DNA of 64,000 bases from BJGV01 sp964196335 (GCA_965238155.1 OZ250175.1:62001-126000); one strand, 5' to 3'; positions 25,371 to 35,238 are shown, counted from the first letter of the stretch. Notes: generated by a model not told the origin, from the letters alone. Made by a program: numbers and translations.

Positions 25371-28085
25371 CTATTTATTGCTTGGTATATCATTTGATGG
25401 AGCGCGCGTATTTGTAGCCATATGCTGCAATTGATTACTAAAGCTTTTTGCAACTTTTTCCTTAATTATATTAGTTTCCGAGTTATCTCTATTCCCTGTG
25501 CCATCTTCTTGTTCCAATTTAGTATTTGGGTCTGAGCTAACAGTATAACCGGTCTTTATCTTAGAGTCCTCAGTATTCGACTGAGATTTTTTATTTTCTT
25601 CACTTTCCTTATTTAGCTGTTTCTCAGTAAGGATTGGTTTTATATCGGTATTAGCATCAGTGTCTTCCTCATGATTTGGTTGTTTAAATCCTTTCTCAGC
25701 AAATGAATCAACTATATTTGATACTGCCGGAATTGCAGTATTATCAGCTGAGACTGCACGTATATTTTTTGCCGTTGATTCTAGCTGTGATGATTTAACT
25801 GTTTGCGATATAGATGCTGAAGACTTCTCTAAATCTAAATGTCTTACAGAATTTTGTACGTACGTCGGAGCAGCATTATCTGAAACAGATCCGGCAGTCA
25901 ATTCCGCTTTAGTAATACTATCTGTTTGAAATACTCCCGACCCCGAATTTAGAGCAGTCTCTTTACGAATATCATATATGGCAGATAAAACCGGCGAAGT
26001 CGGATCGTTTGCTATCTGCCATTTAAATATTTCATTGTTAATTGCATCCGTATTGAGGAACCACTCTGGCTCAATAGGTAGGCGATCCTCTACCGGCGCA
26101 TCGTCGACTGCAGCAACATTAATGGTTGCAACAGCTACATTGGAATCAACCGTGCCATCATTAACCGTGACATTGATGATGCGTGGTGTAGTAGATGGAT
26201 TCTCAGTTGTGTTTTCGAACTGAACCAGTTCGATTGCATCCGCATATTGTGCTTTGGTAAATACTCCCGACAAACTGACAGATGTGTCGGTACGCGTCCA
26301 GGCGATGCCGCTTGCCAAAGTACCACTGGCAGCACTCGAGCCATTGACTAATAATCGGTCCCCGGTAGTCTGGTTAGTGAGCGTAATCGCCGCACTCGCC
26401 ATATTGGCACTGTCACCATCAAAAATAGAACTGTCAATGTCTGCAATCGAAACAGCCGGTCCGTTTTCTGTGAATGTTGCTGTCCAGTCATTATCCGCTG
26501 TATCAGCCGTAGTGACAGTTGTGGTAACTGATGTGGTGGTTGTAGTGGTGTTATTAACTGATACATTGTCAAAAGCAACATCATCAGTACCACTTCCAGA
26601 AGATCCGGCTGTATAGAAAAAACTGAGTGAAGCAGATGCAGTCACCCCGGTTGGAAGATTGATAGTAATAGATGTCATCGGATCCGTAATCTCATTGACT
26701 ACCGAAAGAGTGGTAGCAGGTCCTGAAGCACCATTGAAATAATTCCAGTTACCTACCAGTCCGGCAACATTTTGCTCACCTGCAACGCCTCTTATGGTAT
26801 CGAATGTTGCATAGAGTACTCCGTTATAGGAAACCCTGACCTGATTATCATCGGCCCCCGTGATATCAATGTTCTGCCAGGCAAAATCGAAAGAAATGGA
26901 GGTAATTTCATTGGTTGTGGCGACCGTCGTCGATACATCTGTCGTAGTGGTAGCCGTACTACTGGATGTCACCGTGGTATTTGAGGTATCCGTCGGAACC
27001 GTCAGTGCTTGTGAGAATGTTACCGCATCATCTCTTAATCTATAACGATCATCTCCGTTAACGACAGCGGCGGTACCGGATCCTGCTCCAGCTTCCACCC
27101 ATGGGGCGGGAGGAACAGGACCATTTACTGTGCCAAAATCACCGTTGGTGACAAGATCAGTTGTAGCTGAGGTCACGGTTACAACAGGGCCCGTTACGGT
27201 AACAGTTGGATCTGAATTCAGATCCACGATCGGATCTAAAAGAACACCCGCAAAACCTTCGAGGGCGAAAGAATCTGTCTCAAGTGTACCGGTCTTACTT
27301 TCAAGATCCCAGTCACCACCAAGCTCAGCAGCGCCTGTAAGATCTGTTGAGGCTGCAATATCTGCACCGGTAGCCTCACTAAGTGCTGAGATAAAAGCTT
27401 GCCCGCTTTTCTCCGCACCCACATCACAACCATAAATAAGAATATCTGCCTCAGCTGACAGCGCACTTTTAATTGTGGCAAGTTCATCGGCATGTTCACC
27501 GTTCATACTTTCCAGATTAAAAGTGTCGTTACCCAGGTTGAGCTCCCCGGAGCTGCCATGGCTTAAAATATGAATGGCTTCTATACCGGTTCGACCTTCC
27601 AACACAGCAGCAATCTGTTCCATGCCATCGCTGCCTGCATCAAGTAACACAACATCAGCCTGTGAATGATCCAACAGAAAATTTTGAAGCCCCTCTACTG
27701 CCGAATCAATAAAAATGACTTCGTTGCTGTCCTGACCTGCTAAAGCAAACGTACCATCAATAAGCTCTCTTTCTTGTTGAGCGCTTTCTGCAGGCGGTAG
27801 CGTACTTTCTGAAGGTGTATTCGTTGTTGCCGGGGCTACTGCAGAGGTATCTGTTGAAGCAGTGTCAGCTGTCCTGGTCTCAACCATATCAGCAGCAACA
27901 ACGGGAAGCGCACCATCAAATACAATGCGTGGCTCAAGCACTAAACGTTGAGATCCCCCTCTCCTGGGCATTTTTCTTGCCGCGCGAGAGGATCCGGTCT
28001 TGCGACCACTGGCAGTAGTATCTTCCGAAGCGGCAACATATGTACCTGAGCTTTCATTCCATACTGATTTGAATGTTTTATTCAT
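25371..28085 (-). CDS. DUF4347-domain surface/secreted protein with ESPR-like N-terminus
   Basis: A 904-residue protein, the probable cargo of the four downstream genes. Residues 1-21 (MNKTFKSVWNESSGTYVAAS and on) match the extended signal peptide region of large adhesins, and LEPRIVFDGA (50-59) is a motif typical of DUF4347 proteins. No ordinary hydrophobic signal peptide follows. DUF4347 spans about 120-280 with ILSHGSSGEL (His176) and IYGCDVG (Cys220), an arrangement reminiscent of caspase-like clan CD peptidases. Next come Thr-rich linkers (TTTTTTSVTTTVTT) and one cadherin/VCBS-like module ending NVAAVDDAP. The last 260 residues are polar and low in complexity. No RTX repeats are seen, and it is short for the family, whose members often exceed 2000 residues. 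Confidence 0.75.
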   Translation of the reverse strand: MNKTFKSVWNESSGTYVAASEDTTASGRKTGSSRAARKMPRRGGSQRLVLEPRIVFDGALPVVAADMVETRTADTASTDTSAVAPATTNTPSESTLPPAESAQQERELIDGTFALAGQDSNEVIFIDSAVEGLQNFLLDHSQADVVLLDAGSDGMEQIAAVLEGRTGIEAIHILSHGSSGELNLGNDTFNLESMNGEHADELATIKSALSAEADILIYGCDVGAEKSGQAFISALSEATGADIAASTDLTGAAELGGDWDLESKTGTLETDSFALEGFAGVLLDPIVDLNSDPTVTVTGPVVTVTSATTDLVTNGDFGTVNGPVPPAPWVEAGAGSGTAAVVNGDDRYRLRDDAVTFSQALTVPTDTSNTTVTSSSTATTTTDVSTTVATTNEITSISFDFAWQNIDITGADDNQVRVSYNGVLYATFDTIRGVAGEQNVAGLVGNWNYFNGASGPATTLSVVNEITDPMTSITINLPTGVTASASLSFFYTAGSSGSGTDDVAFDNVSVNNTTTTTTSVTTTVTTADTADNDWTATFTENGPAVSIADIDSSIFDGDSANMASAAITLTNQTTGDRLLVNGSSAASGTLASGIAWTRTDTSVSLSGVFTKAQYADAIELVQFENTTENPSTTPRIINVTVNDGTVDSNVAVATINVAAVDDAPVEDRLPIEPEWFLNTDAINNEIFKWQIANDPTSPVLSAIYDIRKETALNSGSGVFQTDSITKAELTAGSVSDNAAPTYVQNSVRHLDLEKSSASISQTVKSSQLESTAKNIRAVSADNTAIPAVSNIVDSFAEKGFKQPNHEEDTDANTDIKPILTEKQLNKESEENKKSQSNTEDSKIKTGYTVSSDPNTKLEQEDGTGNRDNSETNIIKEKVAKSFSNQLQHMATNTRAPSNDIPSNK

Positions 28086-28261
28086 TACATCTGCCCGTCT
28101 CTTTAAATATGTAGGTCTGACTCTGTTTCAGTAATGACACTAATCTCCTACTCATCGTGAGCCATAAATAAATCAGGTATGGCACAAAGTAAGAGTACTA
28201 ATTTTTACTTATTTATCAAGGGAATAGTTCACCTAAATTATGTCTAAAAAATCACAAAAAT

Positions 28262-28290
28262 AAAAAAAGCCGATATAATCTAGTATCGGC
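28262..28290 (-). terminator. Rho-independent terminator downstream of mpl
   Basis: Stem GCCGATA (28269-28275) pairs with TATCGGC (28284-28290). Read on the minus strand, the hairpin is followed by seven T (A tract 28262-28268). It lies about 80 bases after the mpl stop and before the DUF4347 promoter region, so it separates the two minus-strand units. Confidence 0.8.
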
Positions 28291-28372
28291 ATCATTTTTG
28301 ACTCCTTTAACCAAGTTTCTATCAATTTTTCCTATACATACACCCTCTCATTTTCCTAAATTACAGCCCGAT

Positions 28373-29731
28373 TCATGATTGACGACTTGCACCCAACGAT
28401 TTGAGTAGTTTTTTGTGGATACCACCAAACCCTCCGTTACTCATAATCAGCACATAATCACCCGGACGTGTAGCAATGGTGATTGCTTCAATTAATTGCT
28501 CAAGATCATCACTGTTCACTACTCTTGAACCCAGGGACTGTAACGCCTCCTGCACGTCCCATCCAAGATTTGATGTATAACAGAATACTAAATCGGCAAC
28601 TTTGATACTTTCAGCAAGGCTGTCCTTCCATGTACCCATTTTCATAGTATTGGAACGAGGCTCCAGCACTGCGATAATTCGTGCATCATTTACTTTATTT
28701 CTCAGGCCTTCCAGAGTTGTCTGAATCGCTGTAGGATGATGTGCAAAATCGTCATACACAGTAATTTCATTCGCTACACCGCATAGCTCCATGCGACGTT
28801 TGACATTTTTAAATTGTGTCAGTGCAGTAATCCCTGTTTCGATTGTTACGCCGGCATGATGAGCGGCAGCCAGTGCAGCCAGCGCGTTCATACGATTATG
28901 CTCCCCCATTAGTTCCCAATGTAAAGTACCCCGGGATTTTCCCCTGAACGAAATATCAATACTGTCATTGGTCAAAGTCCCGGCTTGCCAACCATCATCC
29001 ACCCCTATTTTCTCTACCGGCGTCCAACACCCTTTGGCAAGAACTTGTACTAAATTCTCTTCCCGGCCATTAGTAATTATCAAACCACTTCCAGGAATTA
29101 ACCGTACAAAATGATGAAATTGTTGCATGATAGCTGCAAGATCGACGAAGATGTCAGCATGATCAAACTCCAGATTATTGAGAATTGCTGTTCTGGGTTG
29201 CAGATGAACGAACTTGGAACGCTTGTCAAAGAAAGCTGTATCGTACTCATCAGCCTCAATGACAAAGAAGGAAGAATCACTGCTTAGTCTGGCTGAAACA
29301 CTAAAATTCTCAGGTATCCCGCCAATAAGAAACCCCGGCTTCATTCCGGCATATTCCAGTATCCATGCCAACATTGAACTCGTCGTAGTCTTACCATGGG
29401 TACCGGCAACTGCTAATACCCATTTATCCTTAAGCACATTCTCTGAGAGCCATTGAGGGGCAGAAATATATCGCAGATTACGATTTAATATTTCCTCCAT
29501 TAACGGGTTACCTCTTGAAACAACGTTACCAACCACAAATACATCCGGATTCAGATCAATCTGCCCGGGATCATACCCTTCAATCAATTTAATACCCTGA
29601 GACTCAAGCTGGGTACTCATGGGCGGATAAACACTGGAATCGCAACCTGTAACTTCATGCCCGGCTTGCCGCGCAATGACTGCTATACCGCCCATAAAGG
29701 TGCCACAAATACCAAGAATGTGGATATGCAT
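28373..29731 (-). CDS. mpl: UDP-N-acetylmuramate:L-Ala-gamma-D-Glu-meso-DAP ligase
   Basis: A Mur-ligase family enzyme (452 residues) that re-attaches recycled murein tripeptide to UDP-MurNAc. Visible motifs are the N-terminal MHIHILGICGTFMGG, the ATP loop AGTHGKTTTSSML, EADEYDTAFFDKRSKF typical of Mpl rather than MurC, and the DDFAHHPTAI segment. ATG 29731 is preferred over the in-frame TTG at 29746 because GGAG at 29740-29743 then sits at normal spacing. It is divergent from lptD across a 479-base gap. Confidence 0.93.
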   Translation of the reverse strand: MHIHILGICGTFMGGIAVIARQAGHEVTGCDSSVYPPMSTQLESQGIKLIEGYDPGQIDLNPDVFVVGNVVSRGNPLMEEILNRNLRYISAPQWLSENVLKDKWVLAVAGTHGKTTTSSMLAWILEYAGMKPGFLIGGIPENFSVSARLSSDSSFFVIEADEYDTAFFDKRSKFVHLQPRTAILNNLEFDHADIFVDLAAIMQQFHHFVRLIPGSGLIITNGREENLVQVLAKGCWTPVEKIGVDDGWQAGTLTNDSIDISFRGKSRGTLHWELMGEHNRMNALAALAAAHHAGVTIETGITALTQFKNVKRRMELCGVANEITVYDDFAHHPTAIQTTLEGLRNKVNDARIIAVLEPRSNTMKMGTWKDSLAESIKVADLVFCYTSNLGWDVQEALQSLGSRVVNSDDLEQLIEAITIATRPGDYVLIMSNGGFGGIHKKLLKSLGASRQS

Positions 29732-29746
29732 AGCCCGATTCTCCAA

Positions 29747-30210
29747 TCAAAAACGTACGTTCCAACATGCCGGCACTATATCTCCGGCACAAAATTGTCC
29801 TAAGTACTAAAAATTAAAATTCAAATTAAAACCAAGCTGAATGAGTGCAACCTTTTCCTTATCTGCTTTTCATTACAATGCGACCCACACCCTTTCTTCA
29901 TCACTCAGGTGTAATACACGGCGCAATTAACTTATCATTTAATTTGGAACAGTATGTCCTTCTACTATCTATATCATAAAAGTATGCATGTGGCTTGTCT
30001 GCAGTTTTTTGTTACACTTACAACATTTCTCAAATAAATCATGGTCAAGCAAGCTTAATGGCTAACTCAGCTTTGCTTTTCCTTTTTTGCAGAGTGACTG
30101 CAGAAACATTTGTGCTGTTGCGCATCAATATTGGTAATCCGATACTTGCAAACCTGAAAACAGTGATAAACCCGTAGACATATGTTTTTTTCAGGTCAGA
30201 TATCTAAAAA
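29747..30210. other. Intergenic region between mpl and lptD
   Basis: This 464-base AT-rich gap separates divergent genes and must hold both promoters. A small hairpin, TGCCGG/CCGGCA, lies at 29768-29789. A 60-codon open frame at 29995-30177 has no recognisable product or ribosome binding site and I do not call it. No RNA gene was recognised. Confidence 0.4.
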
Positions 30211-32817
30211 ATGAGACTGCAATTTTACCGCCCTGTTTGTTGGTCTGTTTTTTTGCTTTGTATCTCTTTCAATGCACCTGCCGATGAACGATCATCTACG
30301 CAGATAATTGACAGTGAAACGGCAACATCACCAAGTAAGAAAAGAAACCTCAAAAGAAAACCTATATTGACTCTTACTAAAAGCTTACAAAACCATAGTG
30401 AATTCGAGGCTGAATCCATAGGTAAAAAAGAACTGCGCAGTAACAAGCACACAGCATTTGATGGTATCCCATTATCTAAACAAAATATCAGGCAAGATCT
30501 GGCCTTAAATTCCGTTAAAAATGAAAACCAAAAGAACCAATATTCTTTTGCTGAGTCCAAGCACATACAAAATCAGAGCGTCCGAGAACTTGAATCTATA
30601 GCCGGGTCTGAACTTCGCAATGGTGAGCAAATTGCATTGATGAAACCACTATCACCGAAATTAAAAATTGGACGTGAAATAGTGGCGCCCATTGCAAGAA
30701 CAGAAAATAACGAAAAGCCTGTATTTATCGAAGCTGATCTCATACAGGGTCACAATGAACTGGAAGTTGAAGGTATTGGCAATGCTGAACTACGTAGCGA
30801 CGACCAGATTATCACAGCAGACCGAATGAAATATTTTCAGGAAACCGATGATATCGAAGTTGAAGGAGACGTCCGTGTTGAACAACAGGGGGATATAATA
30901 GAAGGCTCACGACTTAAGATGAATCTGGAGAGCAAAACAGGACAGATGGACAATCCAAATTACCAGCTAAAAGATGGCAGCAGCAGAGGAGGTGCTAAAA
31001 CAGTACTCATTGAGGGAGAAGGACTATATCGGTTTCGACAAGCTCGATATACTACCTGCCCCGAGGGAAATGAGGACTGGATAGTTGAAGCTGACGATCT
31101 GGAAATGGATGACAAAGATAAAACTGGTACTGCTCGTAGCGCCAAACTAAAATTTCTAGGTCTGCCGATAGGTTATACGCCCTGGGGGAACTTCTCATAT
31201 AGCGGAGAACGTAAGACCGGGTTACTTGCTCCCATTTATAGCACAAATGGCAGAACCGGTCTCGATGTTTCCATACCATTTTATTGGAATATTGCTCCTA
31301 ATATTGATGCGACATTCAAAGCCCGGGCTATGTCCAAACGCGGGATAATGGCAAACAATGAATTTCGTTATTTAACAAAGGATATAAAGGGGAATTTAAT
31401 ATTTGATATTTTGCCGGATGATCTTAGAACAGATCAGAATCGTAATCGGGTGCAATTCATGCACGATCAGAAACTGGGTAAGGGCTGGAGAACTCGACTC
31501 GACTTTAACAGAGTCTCAGATGACGCTTTCTTTCGTGATCTTGGCAAAGGTCTTAAAGTAACTTCCAGAACTAACCTGTTGCAGCAGGGACTGGTAGCAT
31601 ATAACAGCTCATTGGGCAAGAATGGCACTATATCGTTTAGTACACAGGTTCAGAAATTCCAGACCATTCAGGATCCTGTTATTGCTATTGTCACGCCATA
31701 CAGACGTTTGCCACAGGTTCTTCTGGAAGCAACTCAACGTAATGTATTAGGAGCTGATCTTAGTTTCAGCGGCAGCTGGACAGATTTTGACCACCATACT
31801 CTGGTCGGTGGTAAACGCTACACAATTTTTTCTAATGTTAGCGTGCCTCTGCAAAACTCGTTTGGTTTTATTAAACCTAAAGTCGGTGTACACCATACCG
31901 GATACAATCTGAACTCCTCAACTGCAACATCAAAAAAGAACCTAAACCGTACTCTACCAATAATGAGTCTGGATAGCGGCGTTACGTTTGATCGTGAAAC
32001 CAAATTAAATGGAGAACGATTTACTCAAACCATTGAACCACGGCTTCACTATGTTTATATTCCTTTCGATAATCAAAGCCTTCTGCCTAACTTTGATTCT
32101 GCTCAACAGGATTTTAGTTTTGCCAGATTGTTTACTGAGAACCGTTTTAGTGGCAATGATCGAATCAATGATGCAAATCGGGTTACTATGGCGCTCACAT
32201 CACGTCTGATTGAGTCAGATACCGGTATTGAGCGGATTCGTATAGCTGTTGGACAACAACTGCATTTAAGAAAACGTCGGGTTACACTTACTCTGCCACA
32301 ACAAACTAATATAAATAATCCGGATTTTATTGTTGCATTATCCGGGCAAATCACGCCAACTTTAAGTACCAATACAACTATGCAGTTTGATCAGAGTAAA
32401 ATACGTACCGAGGTAATACGTTCAATGGTTAGCTACCAGCCGGAATTAGGTAAAGTAATAAATCTTGGCTACCGCTTTACCCGTGGCGTATTAGAACAAA
32501 CTGATATTTCAGGACAATGGTCAATAGCAAAAAGATGGCAAGGCGTAGGCCGCCTAAACTACTCACTCAGAAACAGTAATGTGCTAGAAGGGCTTGCAGG
32601 AATTGAGTATAACGCTTGTTGCTGGACAGCGCGCTTTGTAGCCCAGCGTCTTCGTACCTCAACTACAAGAACAAACACTACTTTTTATATACAACTAGAG
32701 CTCGGCGGCCTATTACAAATCGGCTCAAACCCACTTCGGATTCTGCAGCGGAGTATTCCGGGATACACTAATGTCGACGGACAGGTAAATCAATACGATG
32801 ATTTAGAATTACGATGA
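30211..32817 (+). CDS. lptD: LPS-assembly outer membrane protein LptD
   Basis: An 868-residue outer-membrane translocon component that inserts lipopolysaccharide with LptE. Residues 1-25 are a signal peptide ending NAPA. The periplasmic LptA/OstA-like jellyroll begins near ADLIQGHNELEVEG and continues through DIEVEGDVRVEQQGD. The C-terminal barrel includes the conserved PWGNFSYSGERKTG and ends with aromatic strands. Between signal and jellyroll is an extra segment of about 150 residues containing two degenerate copies of the first jellyroll strands. It begins the conserved lptD-surA-pdxA-rsmA cluster. Confidence 0.93.
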   Translation: MRLQFYRPVCWSVFLLCISFNAPADERSSTQIIDSETATSPSKKRNLKRKPILTLTKSLQNHSEFEAESIGKKELRSNKHTAFDGIPLSKQNIRQDLALNSVKNENQKNQYSFAESKHIQNQSVRELESIAGSELRNGEQIALMKPLSPKLKIGREIVAPIARTENNEKPVFIEADLIQGHNELEVEGIGNAELRSDDQIITADRMKYFQETDDIEVEGDVRVEQQGDIIEGSRLKMNLESKTGQMDNPNYQLKDGSSRGGAKTVLIEGEGLYRFRQARYTTCPEGNEDWIVEADDLEMDDKDKTGTARSAKLKFLGLPIGYTPWGNFSYSGERKTGLLAPIYSTNGRTGLDVSIPFYWNIAPNIDATFKARAMSKRGIMANNEFRYLTKDIKGNLIFDILPDDLRTDQNRNRVQFMHDQKLGKGWRTRLDFNRVSDDAFFRDLGKGLKVTSRTNLLQQGLVAYNSSLGKNGTISFSTQVQKFQTIQDPVIAIVTPYRRLPQVLLEATQRNVLGADLSFSGSWTDFDHHTLVGGKRYTIFSNVSVPLQNSFGFIKPKVGVHHTGYNLNSSTATSKKNLNRTLPIMSLDSGVTFDRETKLNGERFTQTIEPRLHYVYIPFDNQSLLPNFDSAQQDFSFARLFTENRFSGNDRINDANRVTMALTSRLIESDTGIERIRIAVGQQLHLRKRRVTLTLPQQTNINNPDFIVALSGQITPTLSTNTTMQFDQSKIRTEVIRSMVSYQPELGKVINLGYRFTRGVLEQTDISGQWSIAKRWQGVGRLNYSLRNSNVLEGLAGIEYNACCWTARFVAQRLRTSTTRTNTTFYIQLELGGLLQIGSNPLRILQRSIPGYTNVDGQVNQYDDLELR
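30388..30798 (+). repeat. Threefold degenerate repeat in the LptD N-terminus
   Basis: Three in-frame units begin at 30388, 30568 and 30745 (spacing 180 and 177 bases). Their protein versions are QNHSEFEAESIGKKELR, QNQSVRELESIAGSELR and QGHNELEVEGIGNAELR. The third belongs to the true jellyroll domain; the first two lie in the N-terminal extension. Divergence among them indicates an old internal duplication. Confidence 0.75.
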
Positions 32818-32892
32818 ACCGAAACTACAAAATTACAAGCATAATGTTCTCTGGATTTAAATTTACTACAGTCTTTATTTTCCTATCTTGAA

Positions 32893-34215
32893 ATGAAAAC
32901 AAAATATTTATTTTATCTGTTATTTTTCCCTGTCTGGTTTGCAACAAATACTGTGGTTGCGCAACAGTCCGATGATACCGGAGCTGTTAAACCCATTGAT
33001 CATATAGTTGCGGTCGTAAACGGAGAATGTATAACACGGCAAGAACTCGATGAAGTACTTAAGCTCAGTACAAAACAATTGCAAAAACAAGGGATAGAAC
33101 CTCCATCAAAAGAAATCATGGAAGGCCAGGTGCTTGAAAGAGAAATCCTCACCCGTGTACAGATTCAACTCGCAAATGAGATTGGCATGACTATAAGTGA
33201 CACAGAACTTGAGCAGGCACTTAATCGCATTGCAAATGCAAATAAAAAGACTAAAGAGGAGTTCTATGTACTTCTTGGTCAGGAAGGAATTAGTTTCGAT
33301 AAGTTCCGTAAAGAAATTCGAAATGAAATGCTTTTAGTTCGGTTAAAAAACCGTGAAGTAATCAAAAAAATAAAAGTATCTGATGGAGAAGTAGATAATT
33401 TTCTGTACAGCCAAGAGCACTCATCTGGAAATGCTGACGAATACCAACTTTCCCACATTATGATAAGAATTCCGGACCAAGCCAGCCCGGAAAAAATGGA
33501 CAACAGGCGCCAACGTGCGGAAGAAGCCTTGGCCAAATTAAAAAACGGTGATGATTTTGCGCAGGTAGCTGCTGAGTTTTCTGATGCTGGCGATGCTTTA
33601 GAGGGCGGCAAGCTTGGCTGGCGTCCGGCAACACAGCTACCAACAAAATTTTCTGACATATTAAAACCTATGCCCCAAAATGAATTGACACCAATAATTC
33701 AAAGTCCAAATGGTTTCCATATTCTTAAGCTACACGATCGACGAGGAGGAGAAAGCAATAAAGTGGTAGTGATAGATCAAACCCATGTGCGCCATATTCT
33801 TATAAAAGTCAGTCAACTAACATCTGAAGATGATGCCAGAAACAGTATAATCCGTTTGAAAGAACGTTTAGATAACGGCGCGGATTTCGAAGAATTAGCT
33901 AAGCTCCATTCCGAAGATACTAGTGCTTCTACAGGCGGTGATCTGGATTGGGTCTCGCCGGGTGACACTGTACCTGAATTTGAACAATCTATGGACAGAC
34001 TCCAGCCAGGGGGTATCAGCGACCCGGTACAATCATCCTTTGGCTGGCATATAATCCAGGTACTGGAACGCCGCTCCAAGGACGTGAGTAACGAACGTCA
34101 ACGTCAAGATGCAACTAAGACAATACGTGCACGTAAGTCTGACGCAGCTTATCAAGAATGGTTACAGCAATTGCGTGACCGAGCTTACGTTGAATACCGC
34201 TCTGAGGAAATTTAG
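32893..34215 (+). CDS. surA: Periplasmic chaperone and peptidyl-prolyl isomerase SurA
   Basis: A 440-residue outer-membrane protein chaperone. A signal peptide (residues 1-23, ending VVA) precedes the SurA N domain (VAVVNGECITRQELDE onward) and two parvulin domains starting at YQLSHIMIRIPDQ and VRHILIKVSQL. It ends in a short C-terminal helix. Length agrees with E. coli SurA (428). It lies 75 bases after lptD, whose product is a known SurA client. Confidence 0.95.
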   Translation: MKTKYLFYLLFFPVWFATNTVVAQQSDDTGAVKPIDHIVAVVNGECITRQELDEVLKLSTKQLQKQGIEPPSKEIMEGQVLEREILTRVQIQLANEIGMTISDTELEQALNRIANANKKTKEEFYVLLGQEGISFDKFRKEIRNEMLLVRLKNREVIKKIKVSDGEVDNFLYSQEHSSGNADEYQLSHIMIRIPDQASPEKMDNRRQRAEEALAKLKNGDDFAQVAAEFSDAGDALEGGKLGWRPATQLPTKFSDILKPMPQNELTPIIQSPNGFHILKLHDRRGGESNKVVVIDQTHVRHILIKVSQLTSEDDARNSIIRLKERLDNGADFEELAKLHSEDTSASTGGDLDWVSPGDTVPEFEQSMDRLQPGGISDPVQSSFGWHIIQVLERRSKDVSNERQRQDATKTIRARKSDAAYQEWLQQLRDRAYVEYRSEEI

Positions 34216-34233
34216 GCCTCACTCATTAATACA

Positions 34234-35238
34234 GTGACTTCAGTCAACTCTACCAATCCAACTCTAATCCTTACTGCTGGTGAACCAGCCGGGATTGGAC
34301 CAGATCTTTGTGCACAAATTGCACAGAAGGATCTGCCATGTAAACTGGTTGTAATCGCAGACAAGAATCTGCTACAGGATCGAGCGCGAATAATACAGTC
34401 TCCACTTAAATTACTGGACTATTCTTCATCTACTGTAGGTAATCATAAATCTGGCAGCTTACAGGTACTGCATGTGCCTTTGGACAAACCTTCTGTTCCA
34501 GGAAAACCTGATTCAGCTAACTCCAGATATGTTCTAAAAACTTTAGAACGAGCAGTTGAGGGTTGTTGCAATGGAGAATTTGATGGGGTAGTAACCGCAC
34601 CAGTACATAAAGGTGTAATTAATGATGCTGGTATCACTTTTACCGGTCATACCGAATACTTATCCCAACTCACAAACTCTCAGGTAGTAATGATGTTAGT
34701 TGGAGGTAATATGCGTGTAACACTTGCCACAACTCATCTACCTCTCAAGGATGTTGCTACAGCCATCACACCTATAAGATTAGAACAAAAACTACGTCTC
34801 ATTAATCACGATTTAATTGCACGTTTCTCGATTTCCTCGCCACGTATTGTAGTTGCAGGATTAAATCCTCATGCCGGTGAGTCTGGCCATCTTGGTAGCG
34901 AAGAGATAGAGATCATCATTCCGGTACTGGAGAAATTACGCGCTGAAGGGATAAATTTGATAGGGCCTCTACCAGCTGATACTCTCTTTAATCCCTTATA
35001 TTTAAAAAATTATGATTGTATATTCGCCATGTATCATGACCAAGGACTACCAGTTCTGAAACATGCGAGCTTTGGTAAGGGTGTGAATGTTACTCTGGGG
35101 TTACCCATAATCCGCACTTCAGTGGATCATGGTACTGCTCTGGACTTAGCTGCTACGGGTCAAACTGATTCCGGAAGCTTACTGGCGGCAATTGAAATGG
35201 CCATAACACTAATTGAAAATAGAAACCTTAACCAATAG
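34234..35238 (+). CDS. pdxA: 4-hydroxythreonine-4-phosphate dehydrogenase
   Basis: A 334-residue enzyme of pyridoxal phosphate synthesis. Motifs are TAGEPAGIGPDLC near the start, the TGHTEYLSQL segment, NPHAGESGHLG, the metal-binding FAMYHDQGLPVLKH and TSVDHGTALDLA at the end. The likely start is GTG 34234, 18 bases after surA. It belongs to lptD-surA-pdxA-rsmA. Confidence 0.94.
   Translation: MTSVNSTNPTLILTAGEPAGIGPDLCAQIAQKDLPCKLVVIADKNLLQDRARIIQSPLKLLDYSSSTVGNHKSGSLQVLHVPLDKPSVPGKPDSANSRYVLKTLERAVEGCCNGEFDGVVTAPVHKGVINDAGITFTGHTEYLSQLTNSQVVMMLVGGNMRVTLATTHLPLKDVATAITPIRLEQKLRLINHDLIARFSISSPRIVVAGLNPHAGESGHLGSEEIEIIIPVLEKLRAEGINLIGPLPADTLFNPLYLKNYDCIFAMYHDQGLPVLKHASFGKGVNVTLGLPIIRTSVDHGTALDLAATGQTDSGSLLAAIEMAITLIENRNLNQ

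Noticed and set aside
27130..27435. Plus-strand open frame opposite the DUF4347 gene
   Set aside because: Low-complexity Ser/Thr/Val shadow produced by the repetitive coding strand.
29995..30177. 60-codon plus-strand frame before lptD
   Set aside because: No ribosome binding site, no recognisable domain and AT-rich noncoding character.
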